Source: Gigaspora rosea
Taxonomy: Eukaryota; Glomeromycota; Glomeromycetes; Diversisporales; Gigasporaceae
Direction of reading: 5' to 3'
DNA: 64,000 nucleotides
Assembly (NCBI GenBank): GCA_003550325.1
Contig: QKWP01000586.1
Location: 151,391-215,390 of the forward strand
Of the stretch, positions 44,428-56,251 are shown piece by piece. Made by a program: the position numbers and the translations under genes. Each line of letters starts with the position of its first letter. Position 1 is the stretch's first letter. A model generated the notes under the pieces. It ran no database searches. It had not been told where the DNA came from and saw only the letters and a program-made list of their open reading frames with translations.

Positions 44428-46285
44428 TTATTTATGAAATTCAGTACCAGGAGTCTCGATAGGATAAGAATTGGTGCCAGGCATTCCGACAATAGCTTTT
44501 CTTAATTTTCTGTATTTATAATAAGAAAATCCAGCAATTATCATGCATAAGATGATAATAAATCCACTTACACCAATGCCGATTTCAATAGCCATAATGT
44601 TGGAACTATTATTTGAACTTGTTTTTTCAGTAGTTGATGTCAGTATGATTGATGTCGGTGTGATCGAAGAAATCCATGTATAATTTTGGACATCAAACAA
44701 ATAAATATTATTGTTAAATGATGAATTTGTTTGTAATTGATCAGAAGTTACAATCCCTTTAATGTAGTGTAAAACAAAAAAGTTAAAAAACAAAAAAGGA
44801 TTAAATTATTGTAGCAAGTATACATAATTAAAAAAGATTATTACCGAACGCAATTATCATAATATTATTATATATTTCTGCGGAATGATAACAAAGAGAT
44901 TGTGGAGAATTTGCTGGTGGAATATTTGGGATCGTCCATTTATATGGTAAAATATTTGTATTTAACACTGCAACATCTGGTTGAGCACGAAGTGTGGTAC
45001 GACGCAAATCATCATTTGCCGAATTACCACCAAATATAATTATACGGCCATCATTAGCTATAAAAAAGAAATTTCATATTTAGATACTCTACTCTAAATT
45101 ATATAGTTATTTAAAATTTAAACTTTGGTATTTCCAATATCTATTGATCTAAATCAGATCAAATAATCTTTATAACCAGTAAATTTTACTGAACATTGAA
45201 CATATTTTCTTTCCTAGTTCATTTATATATTGACACGTAAAGAATAGAAATCAAGTCTGTCATTGTTCAATTGTTCAGTTTGTCTAACATTACACAATTT
45301 CGGAATTTTTAAAATCAGAAAACGATTGTTCACATATACATACTTAGGACGGCAGAATGTGCATTACGAGATGCGATTGTATCTCCATTAATTTGCTAAA
45401 TAAATAAAAATTAGTTTAATATGTATGTTTAAAAAAGCATATCAACTTAAAGATCATTACATACCATACTGGACCAACTTAAGGATTTTAGATCAAATAT
45501 TTGTATCTATATTTGTTTTCTTTATTAATCTAAATTCATTAATTAACGAAATTAAAATAGTGATCTGTTACCTCACTCATATTAACATTAGTTCTACCAG
45601 AATCAATCATCTCGTAACCTCCAATGTAAATTATAAGACTATTATTCAATAAAGTAGCAGTATAAGACACACGAGGTGTTGGAACATTATTATTGAGATT
45701 CAATGATGTCCAAGTTAGTGTTTTTGCATCAAGCACATTCATTTTATTAGTAAATGGGCCATTATTAATACTTCCTACAGTATAATCCACTTCTTTTCCT
45801 CCAAATATATAGATTTTTCCATCCTTATACATAACGGCTTGCATACGAACCAAGGTTATAGAGTAATTATAAAAACCTGTAGTATTTATCGTATTCCATT
45901 GAGAAGTAATAGAATTAAATGTATATACTAATGGTGCGTTTATGATATTTTGTTTCGTTTGGTCGAGAGCTTGTCCACCAATTAGGAAAACTGTTGAATT
46001 ATCTATAGAACTAAGACATGATGCGGCAAGAACTTCTTCTGATGGAATTCCCATAGAATTTTTAACCCATAAAGGTTCGGTCGTATTCAATGGCGATGAT
46101 AAATCAAAATATACCACTTCATTTGTAAAATTTGAGTTGGTAGTACCACCACCAAAAAAATAAATTTTGGTATTTACTAAAGTGCTAGTTTGTTCATATC
46201 GTGGATAAGGAACAAATTGACAAACTGAAATAAATATAAAACTCTGAATTAAACATAGGTAAAGAAAATTTATAAAAACATTCAT
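44428..46285 (-). CDS. Kelch-repeat membrane protein, 5 exons, 449 aa
   Basis: Exons 46285-45572, 45506-45465, 45395-45344, 45057-44845 and 44756-44428, all with GT...AG introns, sum to 1350 bp in one frame. I derived the joins from splice sites and frame; no transcript was seen. Residues 1-22 form a signal peptide. Kelch blades follow, with FGGG at 44-47, IGG at 102-104, FGG at 161-163, IGG at 221-223 and FGG near 277, each before a W-containing strand. Several N-x-S/T sites and a Ser/Thr-rich stalk (about 380-395) precede one membrane helix (IGVSGFIIILCMIIAGFSYY, about 400-420). A basic cytosolic tail (KYRKLRK) ends ETPGTEFHK. This predicts a beta-propeller on the cell surface, anchored in the plasma membrane. 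Galactose-oxidase-like propellers look similar, but I see no copper-ligand signature. A broken paralogue lies at 61.6-63.3 kb. Confidence 0.9.
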
Positions 46286-46324
46286 ATTATTCTGGTAATA
46301 GTAATGTTTGCTATATTATTCACC

Positions 46325-46486
46325 AAAGAAAATTTGAACGAACTGTATTCATCAGTGTTCAAAGTGAGGTGGAGGACAAAAGAAAATGTGAACGAACTGT
46401 ATTCATCAGTGTTCAAAGTGAGGTGGAACAAATGAAAATGTGAACGAACTGTATTCATCAGTGTTCAAAGTGAGATGGAGGACAAA
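46325..46486 (-). promoter_or_regulatory. Triplicated 55-bp upstream repeat of the kelch gene
   Basis: Three direct copies of GAACGAACTGTATTCATCAG then TGTTCAAAGTGAGGTGGA, 40-200 bp upstream of the start codon. The paralogue has one copy at the same distance (63362-63410). The position and conservation suggest a promoter element, but no factor can be named. Confidence 0.65.
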
Positions 46487-46499
46487 ATTACTTATAAAG

Positions 46500-46955
46500 A
46501 TAAATATATAACTAGATAAAGCTTTTTCATTTGATTTGACTATATGAGTGCTTCGCATAAACCAAACTCTAATTTGTGTGCAACATTAGGAAAGCTTGGC
46601 GCTGCAATGTAAGTGTTCGGATTACACTAATGGGCAATCTGGATAGTTTAAGTAATATCTAAAAAAAATTGTTTGTAAACAAACCAAGTCCATTAAACTT
46701 TGAGATTTCAATAAGTCATGTGCTTGTAAACAAACCGATAACAATAGGATTACTTTGGGAAATTACAATTTCAAGCGGCTTATCTATTAAATTTATTAGC
46801 AATTCAAGATATTTATGATAGAATATAATATTTAGCAATTGTGAAAATTCCAATAAGGTCTGACTACTTATTATTTTTAATTACTTTTTTTATGTCTGGT
46901 AATTACACATATTCTTTTTTGCTATACAACTCTGTTAATTGTTTATAATAAAATT

Positions 46956-47004
<49 letters not shown>

Positions 47005-47840
47005 AGAATAAAACCAAAATTAGCAAGAAAATGAATATATTTTCATACAATACTTTGATACGCATTAAATAACCGTTGACTACACTAAATAGAAATGTAT
47101 GGCAATCAATATTATAGTAAAGATCCTATAATTCAGGTAATTTCGAAGATACCAGGAACGTAGTACAAAGTACGAAGTGTACCAGGAACGTAGTACAAAG
47201 TACGAAGTGTATGGTTTAATAGTGATGTGTACAAATCCGAGGAACTGATTGGATGATTGAAACTTGTGACTTTAGATTTCTATATTACTGTATTAGTTCA
47301 GTGTATATTTTGGTACGTAAGTACATAAGTAATTCGGATATATTTTATAGTGCGATGGATTTGATTTCTTTGACCGGCCATTGGTTAAACACAAAAAAGT
47401 AAATAATATAACAATAACCTCTGTTAGTATTATTAAGGGTTCTCTTATGTGCTGTACGGGAATGCGTTCTCAGTATCTGATTGAAAAAATATTGCGTGTG
47501 ACCAGCACTTTTGAAAGGCGCCTAGAATTAAATGCCCGAAGAAACTAGTAGGTTGATCCATTCTGGACCTTGCTGAGCGTACTATGTCTTAATTAGTTCT
47601 TTTCAACTATATAGCTGATAGTGTAATCTGAATAACAAACTACGTATCAAACCCTTAAATCCGGTGTTATTATCGTAATATTCTGCGACCAAATATCACG
47701 ATATTGACTTATTCTACTGTCTTATGATAATCATTTTTTTCCTTATATTATTATTGAATTAATCATACCTCGATCATCCTTGTATCATCCTACCTTATCT
47801 CTATTTTATCATTCGCCCTTTCCTAATTTTTTCTCTATAC
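46500..47840. other. Non-coding, A43 tract and a 30-bp tandem repeat
   Basis: Poly(A) of about 43 at 46959-47001. TACCAGGAACGTAGTACAAA then GTACGAAGTG is present twice in tandem (47150-47179, 47180-47209); the same word occurs singly at about 58157 and 59946. TTTGACCGGCCATTGGTTAA near 47371 is a CCAAT-type word. No gene is seen. Confidence 0.55.
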
Positions 47841-47849
47841 TCACTAGGG

Positions 47850-47955
47850 ATGGGTACGGTCAGGTAATGACTGGTCATGACCGGTTAATGACCGTGACTG
47901 ATATTAGCCAGTCAGAGTGGTTTGACCAACCAGTCAAATTATGACTGATGCCAAA
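47850..47955. repeat. Word-repeat arm, TGACTGGTCA
   Basis: GACTGGTCATGACCGGTTAATGACC-type words are packed into about 100 bp in both orientations. It resembles a single arm of the word-arm elements at 9 and 21.5 kb. No second arm was found. Confidence 0.5.
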
Positions 47956-48601
47956 TTCTTAATATTCTGGCTAACTGTTGCTTAAAATTCATATCAATGC
48001 ATCTGTATCATCTGATAAATTGAGAAATCAACTGAGTTAGATTGCTACTCAAAAATTTTCAGATTGCGTGACTTTACATGATTAATGATATGATTAATTT
48101 TTAAATAAACCGTTTTTTATTGATATAAGTGAACAATAATGATAAATATAGCAATAACGAGTATATAAATTAATGTATATTACATGATCTAAAATTTTTT
48201 AGGTAGTGATATAAACCCAGTTGAGAAATCCCTCGTTCATAATTCTGCCTAAATTTCAGATAATTTGGCCAGAATTATAACAACACAATTTTAATTCTGG
48301 TCAAATGATCTGCAGCTTTGACTAGCAATTATTGTGGTTTGAAAATTATGTGAAAAAAAGAAATTGATGATTCTGGTTTCTGATTCTAATTGCTTTAATA
48401 TTACTTCTCTTTTATGTACAACTCTTTGCTGAAGTTTGCTGATGCTAAAGTTTTTGGGTCTCGATTTGAAACTATAAGCTCTGCTAAAATCCATATATAC
48501 TCTATAATATGAAATCTACACCCAAACCCTACCCTAACCCAGGACCCTGAATAATCTATGTGATGTCATATTTGAAAAATTGCTAATGAAGGCCCATTTC
48601 A

Positions 48602-49033
48602 TATGCTCCGATTTTTGAAATTTATAAAAAAAGCTTATTTTTTTAAACCTTTAAAGCTAAATAATTTTTGATCTACTGGTCCATTTTAAAATGATTTTAC
48701 TACCAAACTGTTCACCTCTTTAAGATGATTCCAACAAGCCCAAAATCATAAAATCCAATTACAGGGTCATAAGAAATGCACTGTCAAATAGGTGATACAC
48801 CTGAAATTGGTTTGATCTATGTCAAACCAATTTCAGGTGTGTCACCTATTTGATAGCACATTTCTTATGACCCTGTAATTGGATTTTATGATTTTGGGCT
48901 TGTTGGAATCATCTTAAAGAGGTGAACAGTTTGGTAGTAAAATCATTTTAAAATGGACCAGTAGATCAAAAATTATATAGCTTTAAAGTTTTAAAAAAAT
49001 AAGCCCTTTTTATAAATTTCAAAAATCAGAATA
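48602..49033. repeat. 430-bp palindrome
   Basis: Arms of about 215 bp, centred near 48817 (GGTTTGATCTATGTCAAACC). Words in the left arm: TTTTTGATCTACTGGTCC, ATGATTTTACTACCAAACTG, ATTCCAACAAGCCCAAAATC and CCAATTACAGGGTC. They match the arm words of 12742-13634 closely. The arms are nearly identical. Confidence 0.85.
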
Positions 49034-49132
49034 TATGTTTAAAAAAGGTTATATTTGAAAAGTAGGAATTGGAGAAAAAGGTTATATTTGAAAACAGCTA
49101 AATGGCAAAATAGAAAAATGCAAAAACATTAC

Positions 49133-49604
49133 CAAATTCGGAACATTAAATCCTGGGCCCTGAAGTTGCAGGAACTCGGCTAGTTACGGCAGCATGCAGG
49201 CTTGAGATACTTACCCAATGTGGTTGAGGCAGCTGCATGGCTTGAGATACAAACTCCCGAGAAGTACGCTATTAGGGGATCTCAGGTACACCAATCTGGA
49301 AGCACAAAGCGCCTACCTGGCAATATACACCAAATTGGAAGTGATGATACTAGTTAGTGTGGGTAAAGTGGCAGACATGTGAATACCAATTGTTGGTTAG
49401 AGAGGGATGTACAAAACCAGATCAGTCATATAAATTGGATTATGGAAGGCTCTGGTGGGTTTTAGCCGTGGATAAATGGTTGTATTACCTAAAGTTCTAG
49501 TTCCAATACTTGTATATAATATGTATGTACTTTAGCAATATGTCAATTTACTTAAGTATTAATAAAAAGTTTGGGGCAGGAGCTACACCCGGAGTTCCCC
49601 CTAA

Positions 49605-49639
<35 letters not shown>
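49133..49639 (+). mobile_element. 5'-truncated copy of the large SINE-like element
   Basis: Matches the 3' part of 8985-10928 in the opposite orientation, from GGAACATTAAATCCTGGG to GTTTGGGGCAGGAGCTACAC, then poly(A) at 49608-49639. GAAAAATGCAAAAA flanks both ends (49113 and 49640). Truncation at the 5' end with a 3' poly(A) and target duplication is the mark of LINE-type reverse transcription. It lacks the fold-back insertion of the 9-kb copy and so shows the unfilled site. Confidence 0.85.
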
Positions 49640-49641
<2 letters not shown>

Positions 49642-49789
49642 AAAAATGCAAAAATTGGAAAAATGCAAAAACTGAAAAAATGCAAAAATTGGATAAAAAT
49701 TAATTAAACTAGGATTTTTTTTAAGTTTTTTTACATTTTGTGCTATGTATATTTATAATCTATAGCAAGTTACAGATCATCTGGGCTTA

Positions 49790-51165
49790 AGAAATTTTTT
49801 TTAAAAATTTTTTTTTCAGGGAACATAAGTTTAGGTTTTTTTTTGTTTTTTTATTTAGAAAACATAAGTTCAGTTTGTTTTTTGTTTTTTTTTAGATAAC
49901 ATAAGTTCAGTTTTTTTTTAGAGAATTTAAGTTAGGGGTTTGTTTTTTTTTTTAGAGAATGTAAGNNNNNNNNNNNNNNNNNNNNNNNNNNNNNNNNNNN
50001 NNNNNNNNNNNNNNNNNNNNNNNNNNNNNNNNNNNNNNNNNNNNNNNNNNNNNNNNNNNNNNNNNNNNNNNNNNNNNNNNNNNNNNNNNNNNNNNNNNNN
50101 NNNNNNNNNNNNNNNNNNNNNNNNNNNNNNNNNNNNNNNNNNNNNNNNNNNNNNNNNNNNNNNNNNNNNNNNNNNNNNNNNNNNNNNNNNNNNNNNNNNN
50201 NNNNNNNNNNNNNNNNNNNNNNNNNNNNNNNNNNNNNNNNNNNNNNNNNNNNNNNNNNNNNNNNNNNNNNNNNNNNNNNNNNNNNNNNNNNNNNNNNNNN
50301 NNNNNNNNNNNNNNNNNNNNNNNNNNNNNNNNNNNNNNNNNNNNNNNNNNNNNNNNNNNNNNNNNNNNNNNNNNNNNNNNNNNNNNNNNNNNNNNNNNNN
50401 NNNNNNNNNNNNNNNNNNNNNNNNNNNNNNNNNNNNNNNNNNNNNNNNNNNNNNNNNNNNNNNNNNNNNNNNNNNNNNNNNNNNNNNNNNNNNNNNNNNN
50501 NNNNNNNNNNNNNNNNNNNNNNNNNNNNNNNNNNNNNNNNNNNNNNNNNNNNNNNNNNNNNNNNNNNNNNNNNNNNNNNNNNNNNNNNNNNNNNNNNNNN
50601 NNNNNNNNNNNNNNNNNNNNNNNNNNNNNNNNNNNNNNNNNNNNNNNNNNNNNNNNNNNNNNNNNNNNNNNNNNNNNNNNNNNNNNNNNNNNNNNNNNNN
50701 NNNNNNNNNNNNNNNNNNNNNNNNNNNNNNNNNNNNNNNNNNNNNNNNNNNNNNNNNNNNNNNNNNNNNNNNNNNNNNNNNNNNNNNNNNNNNNNNNNNN
50801 NNNNNNNNNNNNNNNNNNNNNNNNNNNNNNNNNNNNNNNNNNNNNNNNNNNNNNNNNNNNNNNNNNNNNNNNNNNNNNNNNNNNNNNNNNNNNNNNNNNN
50901 NNNNNNNNNNNNNNNNNNNNNNNNNNNNNNNNNNNNNNNNNNNNNNNNNNNNNNNNNNNATTTGATTTGATTTGACAAATATTTGATTTGATTTAAAAAT
51001 TACTATTAAAAATTCAAATTCAAATCAAATTCAAATTCAAATCAAATTCAAATTCAAATATTTGAATCAAATCAAATTCAAATCAGGGTCAATTTGATTT
51101 GATCAAATTCAAATTGATCCAATATTTGATTTGATTTGAATTTGAGGAACCCTAGAATGCATGCA
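49790..51165. repeat. Minisatellite, 994-N gap, and ATTTGATTTG word arm
   Basis: Four units of about 40 bp with AACATAAGTTCAGTTT and T runs (49815-49965) run into the gap at 49966-50959. After the gap, 50960-51145 is built of ATTTGATTTG and CAAATTCAAAT words. It ends GAATTTGAGGAACCC, like an arm of a word-arm element whose other arm would lie in the gap. Confidence 0.65.
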
Positions 51166-51219
51166 TGCATTAATGCTATGAGGAGGTAGGATGTACCCTT
51201 CTTTTAAATATATTAATAA

Positions 51220-52472
51220 GTATCCGTTTGGCTATTGTACTAAATTTAGTATACACAAAAAAATTAAATTTGAATTGATTATTTAACCAAATTTAATCAA
51301 ATTTTGCCAAAATATATTTGAATATTAGAACTATCTTTTTGTACAATTTCAGCAATATTTATTAATAAAAATTTTGTATAGCTTATTCATAAACTTGTTG
51401 TATTGTTCTAAAATTTTGTCATACTAAATTTAGTACAGTATTAAAAAAATCATAACATACAAAAACTTGTAATAAAATAAAAAAAAAATAAATTTTTAGA
51501 TTGTTTAGGATCCAATCTTGATTTTGGTTTGATTAAAAAAATAAATAATAATTTTTTTAAATAGCTTAAATAAACCTGATTAATAGTGACACATGTCTAA
51601 AAATAGTTAGTCTTTTTTATATATTTTATATAGTAAAACATAATAAAAATATAGTGTAAATTTAAATTGCTTATAATTTTTTATATACTAAACCAATTTT
51701 AATGATTTTACTATCATTAGAATCAGAAAAATTAGCTCTACAACTTTATAAAAATTTAACAAAATTTTATTAAATAAATTTTTTGTTATTTATAATTTAG
51801 TATTTTTTGATAGCACTTTTAGTACTAAGTTTTCTTTATTAAAAATTTAACAAAATTTCATTAAATAAGTTTTTGTTATTTATAATTTAGTGTTTTTTGA
51901 TAGTACTTTTAGTACTAAGTTTTCTTTTAAATAATTTAATATAACTTTTAATAAGTAAGTTGATTTTTAAATATACCAAAATAAAATATAAATAGAATTA
52001 TATGTTGGATAAATTTAAGAAATTAACTAATGTTCACCACAGGTGATTATCACCTGTAATAAATAAATAAATAAAAACAAACAATTTTTATTAAGTAAAA
52101 GTTAAATTTTTTAATATTAGGGTAAGGGTAAGAACTGGGATGGGGCAGGGGGCATAGTTTATACCAAAATTTTACAAGGAATTTTTTTTTGCATAAAAAA
52201 AAGTAGTTTTATAGGCAAGTTTTTAGGCTAGAAGCAATTTTAGCAATTTTTTTAAAAATTTCTTTGTTTTTGTTATACAAAGATTGATTTACATGTTACA
52301 CCTGATCCTGAATTTTAATTGGCAAATTGACTATAGGTGATAATCACCTGTAGTGTAAATTAGAAATATTCTAAATTTAATTTAAAGTTATTAATATCAA
52401 TTTTTCAAAATTTAACTTTTAATACTTACTAAATTTATATATTGTACTAAATTTAGTACAGCAAACGGATAC
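51220..52472. mobile_element. 1.25-kb element with GTATCCGTTTG ends
   Basis: GTATCCGTTTGGCTATTGTA on the left pairs with the inverse ending at 52472; both continue into TACTAAATTTAGTA. The same TACTAAATTTAGTA word occurs inside (51422). An 86-bp tandem duplication (about 51755-51925) shares TTGATAGCACTTTTAGTACT. MITE B copy 2 is nested at 52021-52362. No coding capacity. Confidence 0.75.
52021..52362. mobile_element. MITE family B, copy 2
   Basis: About 342 bp. Ends around CACCACAGGTGATTATCACC and inverse. Internal landmarks shared with 4552-4901: TTAGGGTAAGG, ATTTTACAAGGAATTTTTTTT and TAGTTTTATAG. The ends differ from copy 1 in sequence but keep the same design, a palindrome at each tip. 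Confidence 0.75.
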
Positions 52473-53788
52473 CCATTAACTATACACATTATCTCTAACT
52501 TAATCCTAATAATAGTGAAAAGCTATAATTAAAGCATAAATTGATTTGGTCTGAGTAATTAGAGTCAAGATTATGTCACAAGGCTCTAATATGAGATTAC
52601 AAGATTTCAGAATTTAATACAATTTCATGTATTAGTAGGCTATCAGTTTATAATATTAACTGTTTATTTAATTATATATTGGGGGAATTACTAACAACAC
52701 TTCTACTCTAATTTCAAAGGTTATTAATTAACTACATTTTATACTTTGAACCTATCTACTTTTAATTTATGAACTTTTGAACACATCTTTTGTGAAGACA
52801 AAAGACATCATATTTATACTTTCTACACTACTGCATTCTATCTCTAATACTACTTACTTTCCAAGGATTCAATAGGTTTTTTAAACTTGATATATTAAAT
52901 ATATTTGGTATATTTGATATCGTTGATATTTTAAGATCTTTAATGTCTTTGATATATTGAATATCTTTGATATTTTTGATATATTTAATGTCTCTAATAT
53001 CTTTACTATCCTATCATCAAATCAAGTTAGAAACAGATAATTTACTTACTATACTAAGAATTTTATAGTCCAATTGTTGGTAAAAGGGTATAGGTATATT
53101 ATAATATTACTAAATACCTATATATATTGGGCTTACAATAGATGACTAAAAATGATAATTGAGATAGAGTAATAATATAAAAATAAAATCAGTGTTATTT
53201 TTCTTTCTCAACAAAAAATTCAAGAAAAAATTCTCCAATTTGTGATAGACTACTGACTATCTAGACTAAATTTAATTAATATCAGATTTTGGAGTTCTTA
53301 GAAATATTTCTTTAATCTTTTCTCATTTATCTTTTTTGACACCAATTCTGTTTTAATAACAGTATCTAGCCTTGTGGACATCTTTATAAATACTTTTTCT
53401 TGCTCTTCTCTTGAGATTGGAACATATGTGGAGTTATACTATAATATCCATCTAGTGCTTTCTTTAAGACTTATCTGGCATGTAATACAGATTTATTCTT
53501 CCTTCTTACTGTCCTTTCTTTTTTCTTCTTAGATAATGTTCTTCTATTTAACAATTATCTCTTTTTGTGTTAATGCACCCTACTCTTATGCATAATGTTA
53601 TGACAAACCTTCTTTTTTATTATGTTCATTGAATTCTTTAATTCATAGGATCCACTTCTTGCTTGATCTTTACTTCTTCAACTCTTGCTAAATATCAATT
53701 TTACTTGACTACAATTCTTCTCTTGATTTTATTTGTGGCTTTTCGATTGTTAATTCTACTAGGTGTGCTTTACTCTTGTAAATAGGGC
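52473..53788. other. AT-rich, TTTGATAT repeat and possible gene relic
   Basis: At 52885-53010 TTTGATATATTTAATGTC-type words repeat. At 53230-53500 the minus strand reads in protein-like pieces (SREEQEKVFIKMSTRLD) separated by stops; the family was not recognised. Confidence 0.35.
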
Positions 53789-53796
53789 CCCACAAC

Positions 53797-54004
53797 CAGT
53801 GTTTAAAATTCAATGTTCTCAGTGTTCTCAAAGAAATTACACAATTTTTGAGAACATAAATTATTAAAATATGTTCTCTATTTGAGAACATTCAATAAAT
53901 TTTTTTAATATTAAAAAAATTTAATTTTCCCATATAAAGAACATTAAGAAATTAAAAATGTTCTTTTTGAGAACATAAAACCAAATTTGAATTTTAAACA
54001 CTGC
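53797..54004. mobile_element. hAT-type MITE, 17-bp perfect TIR
   Basis: 208 bp. CAGTGTTTAAAATTCAA at 53797-53813 is exactly inverted at 53988-54004. Flanks CCCACAAC and CCCAAAAC differ at one base, fitting an 8-bp duplication. Its first 12 bases match the composite-flanking MITEs at 30321 and 34534. GAGAACAT words fill the interior. Confidence 0.88.
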
Positions 54005-54693
54005 CCAAAACTTGCCTGACCCCATCCTAACTATTCGCATTTTATTGTTAGATCTAGTACAATATTTTGGTTATATAATGGCTTATTCATGTACTAAAAT
54101 TTTTTTTCTTCTTTAGTTAAGGGCTACTTTGTATTATGAGATCTATGAAGTTCAATAGCTGCATCAATTGGGGTTAATCAGGTTCCAATATTGATATTAT
54201 GAGAGTTGGGCTATAATTACTAATGCCAATTTACAGGATTTGATTTGTTGATCAATAATATAAAGTCATAGGTTCAGTGATTGTTTGATAAGTTTTTCCC
54301 AATTTAATACACAAACTTAAGGACTTCAACAAGTTTCTTTCAATAATTCCAATAGACCAAATACTTTCAAAAAGAAAGGTTTCAAATAGAGGTGTAGTTA
54401 ATTTGAACTGGGTTCTTGGTCTTGCTGCAGCAGTTCTGAAGAAAGATACAAATTGCTTGCAGTTTTTTTAATATCCTTTTCTTGTAAATTGATACTAATT
54501 TAGTATTTTTCTATTTTCTTTAGGTTTAAATAGTTAATTTCAATCATAAATTTTGTTTATGAAATCACAGGACAAGAGCAATCAGGTTGCCAATTGGGAT
54601 TATGTAATTTCTGATCCAGTTTGAGAATGATCTTATGTGTTGGCAGAGTACAGGAATTAATTAGCAGAGTAGTTAATTGTAAGATAAATAAAA
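54005..54693. other. Non-coding or decayed coding stretch
   Basis: No gene supported. Slightly lower AT than its surroundings, with no frame open for long. Confidence 0.3.
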
Positions 54694-55272
54694 GTACCCC
54701 TGGGTCGGATAGCACAGTGGTTAACGCTCTAGGGTCGCATTCGCAAGGTCGCCGGTTCGAGTCCAGATAATGACAAAAACTGCGCTAGGATCACGAATGG
54801 TAAGGATCTTCAATGAGGAGTTGCACTTCTTCCCCATTTACAGAAAAGGTACTACAACGACAAGAGTTGCGTGACATAGCCACTAAGGTCATGCGGCATC
54901 CAGAAAAGAAAAAATCTGACAAGAAATGTCATAAACATAAGGCTTATCCACCATAAAAGAAAAAAGAGAAAAGGGCACCTGACAATACTACACTGACCAA
55001 ATATGGAAAGTAGCTCCCGGGGCAGATGAAAAATGGCTGACCGATATAGCGTACTGGTGGAATATGTAGTTCCTTAAAAGTTCCCTAAGATCCAAGAGGT
55101 ACGGGGCACCAGACATGGTGGACCTGCTGGAGTCAGCTGGGAAAAACAGACGATAGGAGGGAGGTATAGTTTAGCCAGGATACCCTAATGTAAAAATGTA
55201 ATAATAATGAAATTAATCTTAATAAAGTATGCTACTGAGCGTCTCCATAGGGAGTTTTAAAAAAAAAAAAAA
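54694..55272 (+). mobile_element. tRNA-headed SINE with poly(A)
   Basis: 579 bp. The head has an A box TAGCACAGTGGTTAACG (about 54710) and B box GGTTCGAGTCC (about 54754). The tail is poly(A) at 55257-55272. AAGATAAATAAAA flanks it (54681-54693, 55273-55285). The 3' part GGACCTGCTGGAGTCAGCTGGG is shared with the SINE at 37688. It appears complete, so it is among the youngest elements here. Confidence 0.92.
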
Positions 55273-55285
55273 AAGATAAATAAAA

Positions 55286-56251
55286 TAATCAATAAACTTC
55301 TTAGTGTTGTTTCAGATAGACTAATCCACTTTTTCAATTATTTTTTTAATGCCTTTGGTATTATTATAACCACTGGTTTATTTTTCTCAAAATGATTATA
55401 ATGTATCGAAGGTGTATTTCTTAAGTTATTGCATTTGCGGATATTCTCTATTTTATTTTTAATGATAGATGCTTTTATTTCTTCATATAGCTATTTGTTT
55501 TTAATTAATTCAATATCGAAAAGAACCTTTTTTCATGTCGATATAGTTCCATAAATTATTTTAAAATAGTTGTTAATGTGAAATTAATACGTTTTATGTA
55601 AAATTTGCACGAAAATATTTACGAATATTAGCCGGTGAAAGCGTGTTGGGTAAAATTGACAGTTAGTTGATATCAGTGCCGTAACCTGTCACAGATACGG
55701 ACGTATGTTTTGTATTAAACAGCCTATTTGATTTAATTTCAGAATAAATATATATTCAATAAAAAGTTGTCATAAGTTGTTAATGCTTACTATATGATAA
55801 GTCATGCTGAAATGTAACATTATATAAAGAATATTAAGGTAAGAAATATAGAGTTGAAGCAAATATGGTAAAAGATTTAGTAGACGTTAATTTAGATGAA
55901 TAAGGTTGGAAAAGATGAAGAGAGTAAAGATGAGGATGGAAAATAGAGTGAATCTTTCAGACAATCTAGCAACTGGTTGCTTATATTGACTTTGTAATTT
56001 TTTTGAGTGATAGAATAAAAACTTATAGTAAACGTATATATGATATATATTTTTATTCATGCGAAACGATTTCGGAGTGAGCCCAACCCATTAACATTTC
56101 TAGATATCTCATTTGGTCACAATTAATAAAGAGGAGTGCTAGTATATGAGCACCACCACGAAATCCATTTAGATTTTTGAATTCTTTTTTTGTTGTTCCA
56201 TAATTAATGTTTAAAACACATCATATGGGCGAAAATCTCCACTTTCAGTGA
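55286..56251. other. Non-coding, holds one copy of a duplicated segment
   Basis: 55855-56040 and 56463-56652 share GAAGCAAATATGGTAA, GAGGATGGAAAA, TTTTTTGAGTG(A/G)TAGAATA and CTTATAG words in the same order. The minus strand at about 56083-56205 is open for some 48 codons (LNGFRGGAHILALLFINCDQ) to a stop; the family is unknown. Confidence 0.45.

Noticed and set aside
49932-50978. Long open frames on both strands across the N block
   Set aside because: They consist almost wholly of N and have no sequence content.
54700-54770. tRNA gene
   Set aside because: Good A and B boxes, but it is the head of a complete SINE with poly(A) and target duplication.
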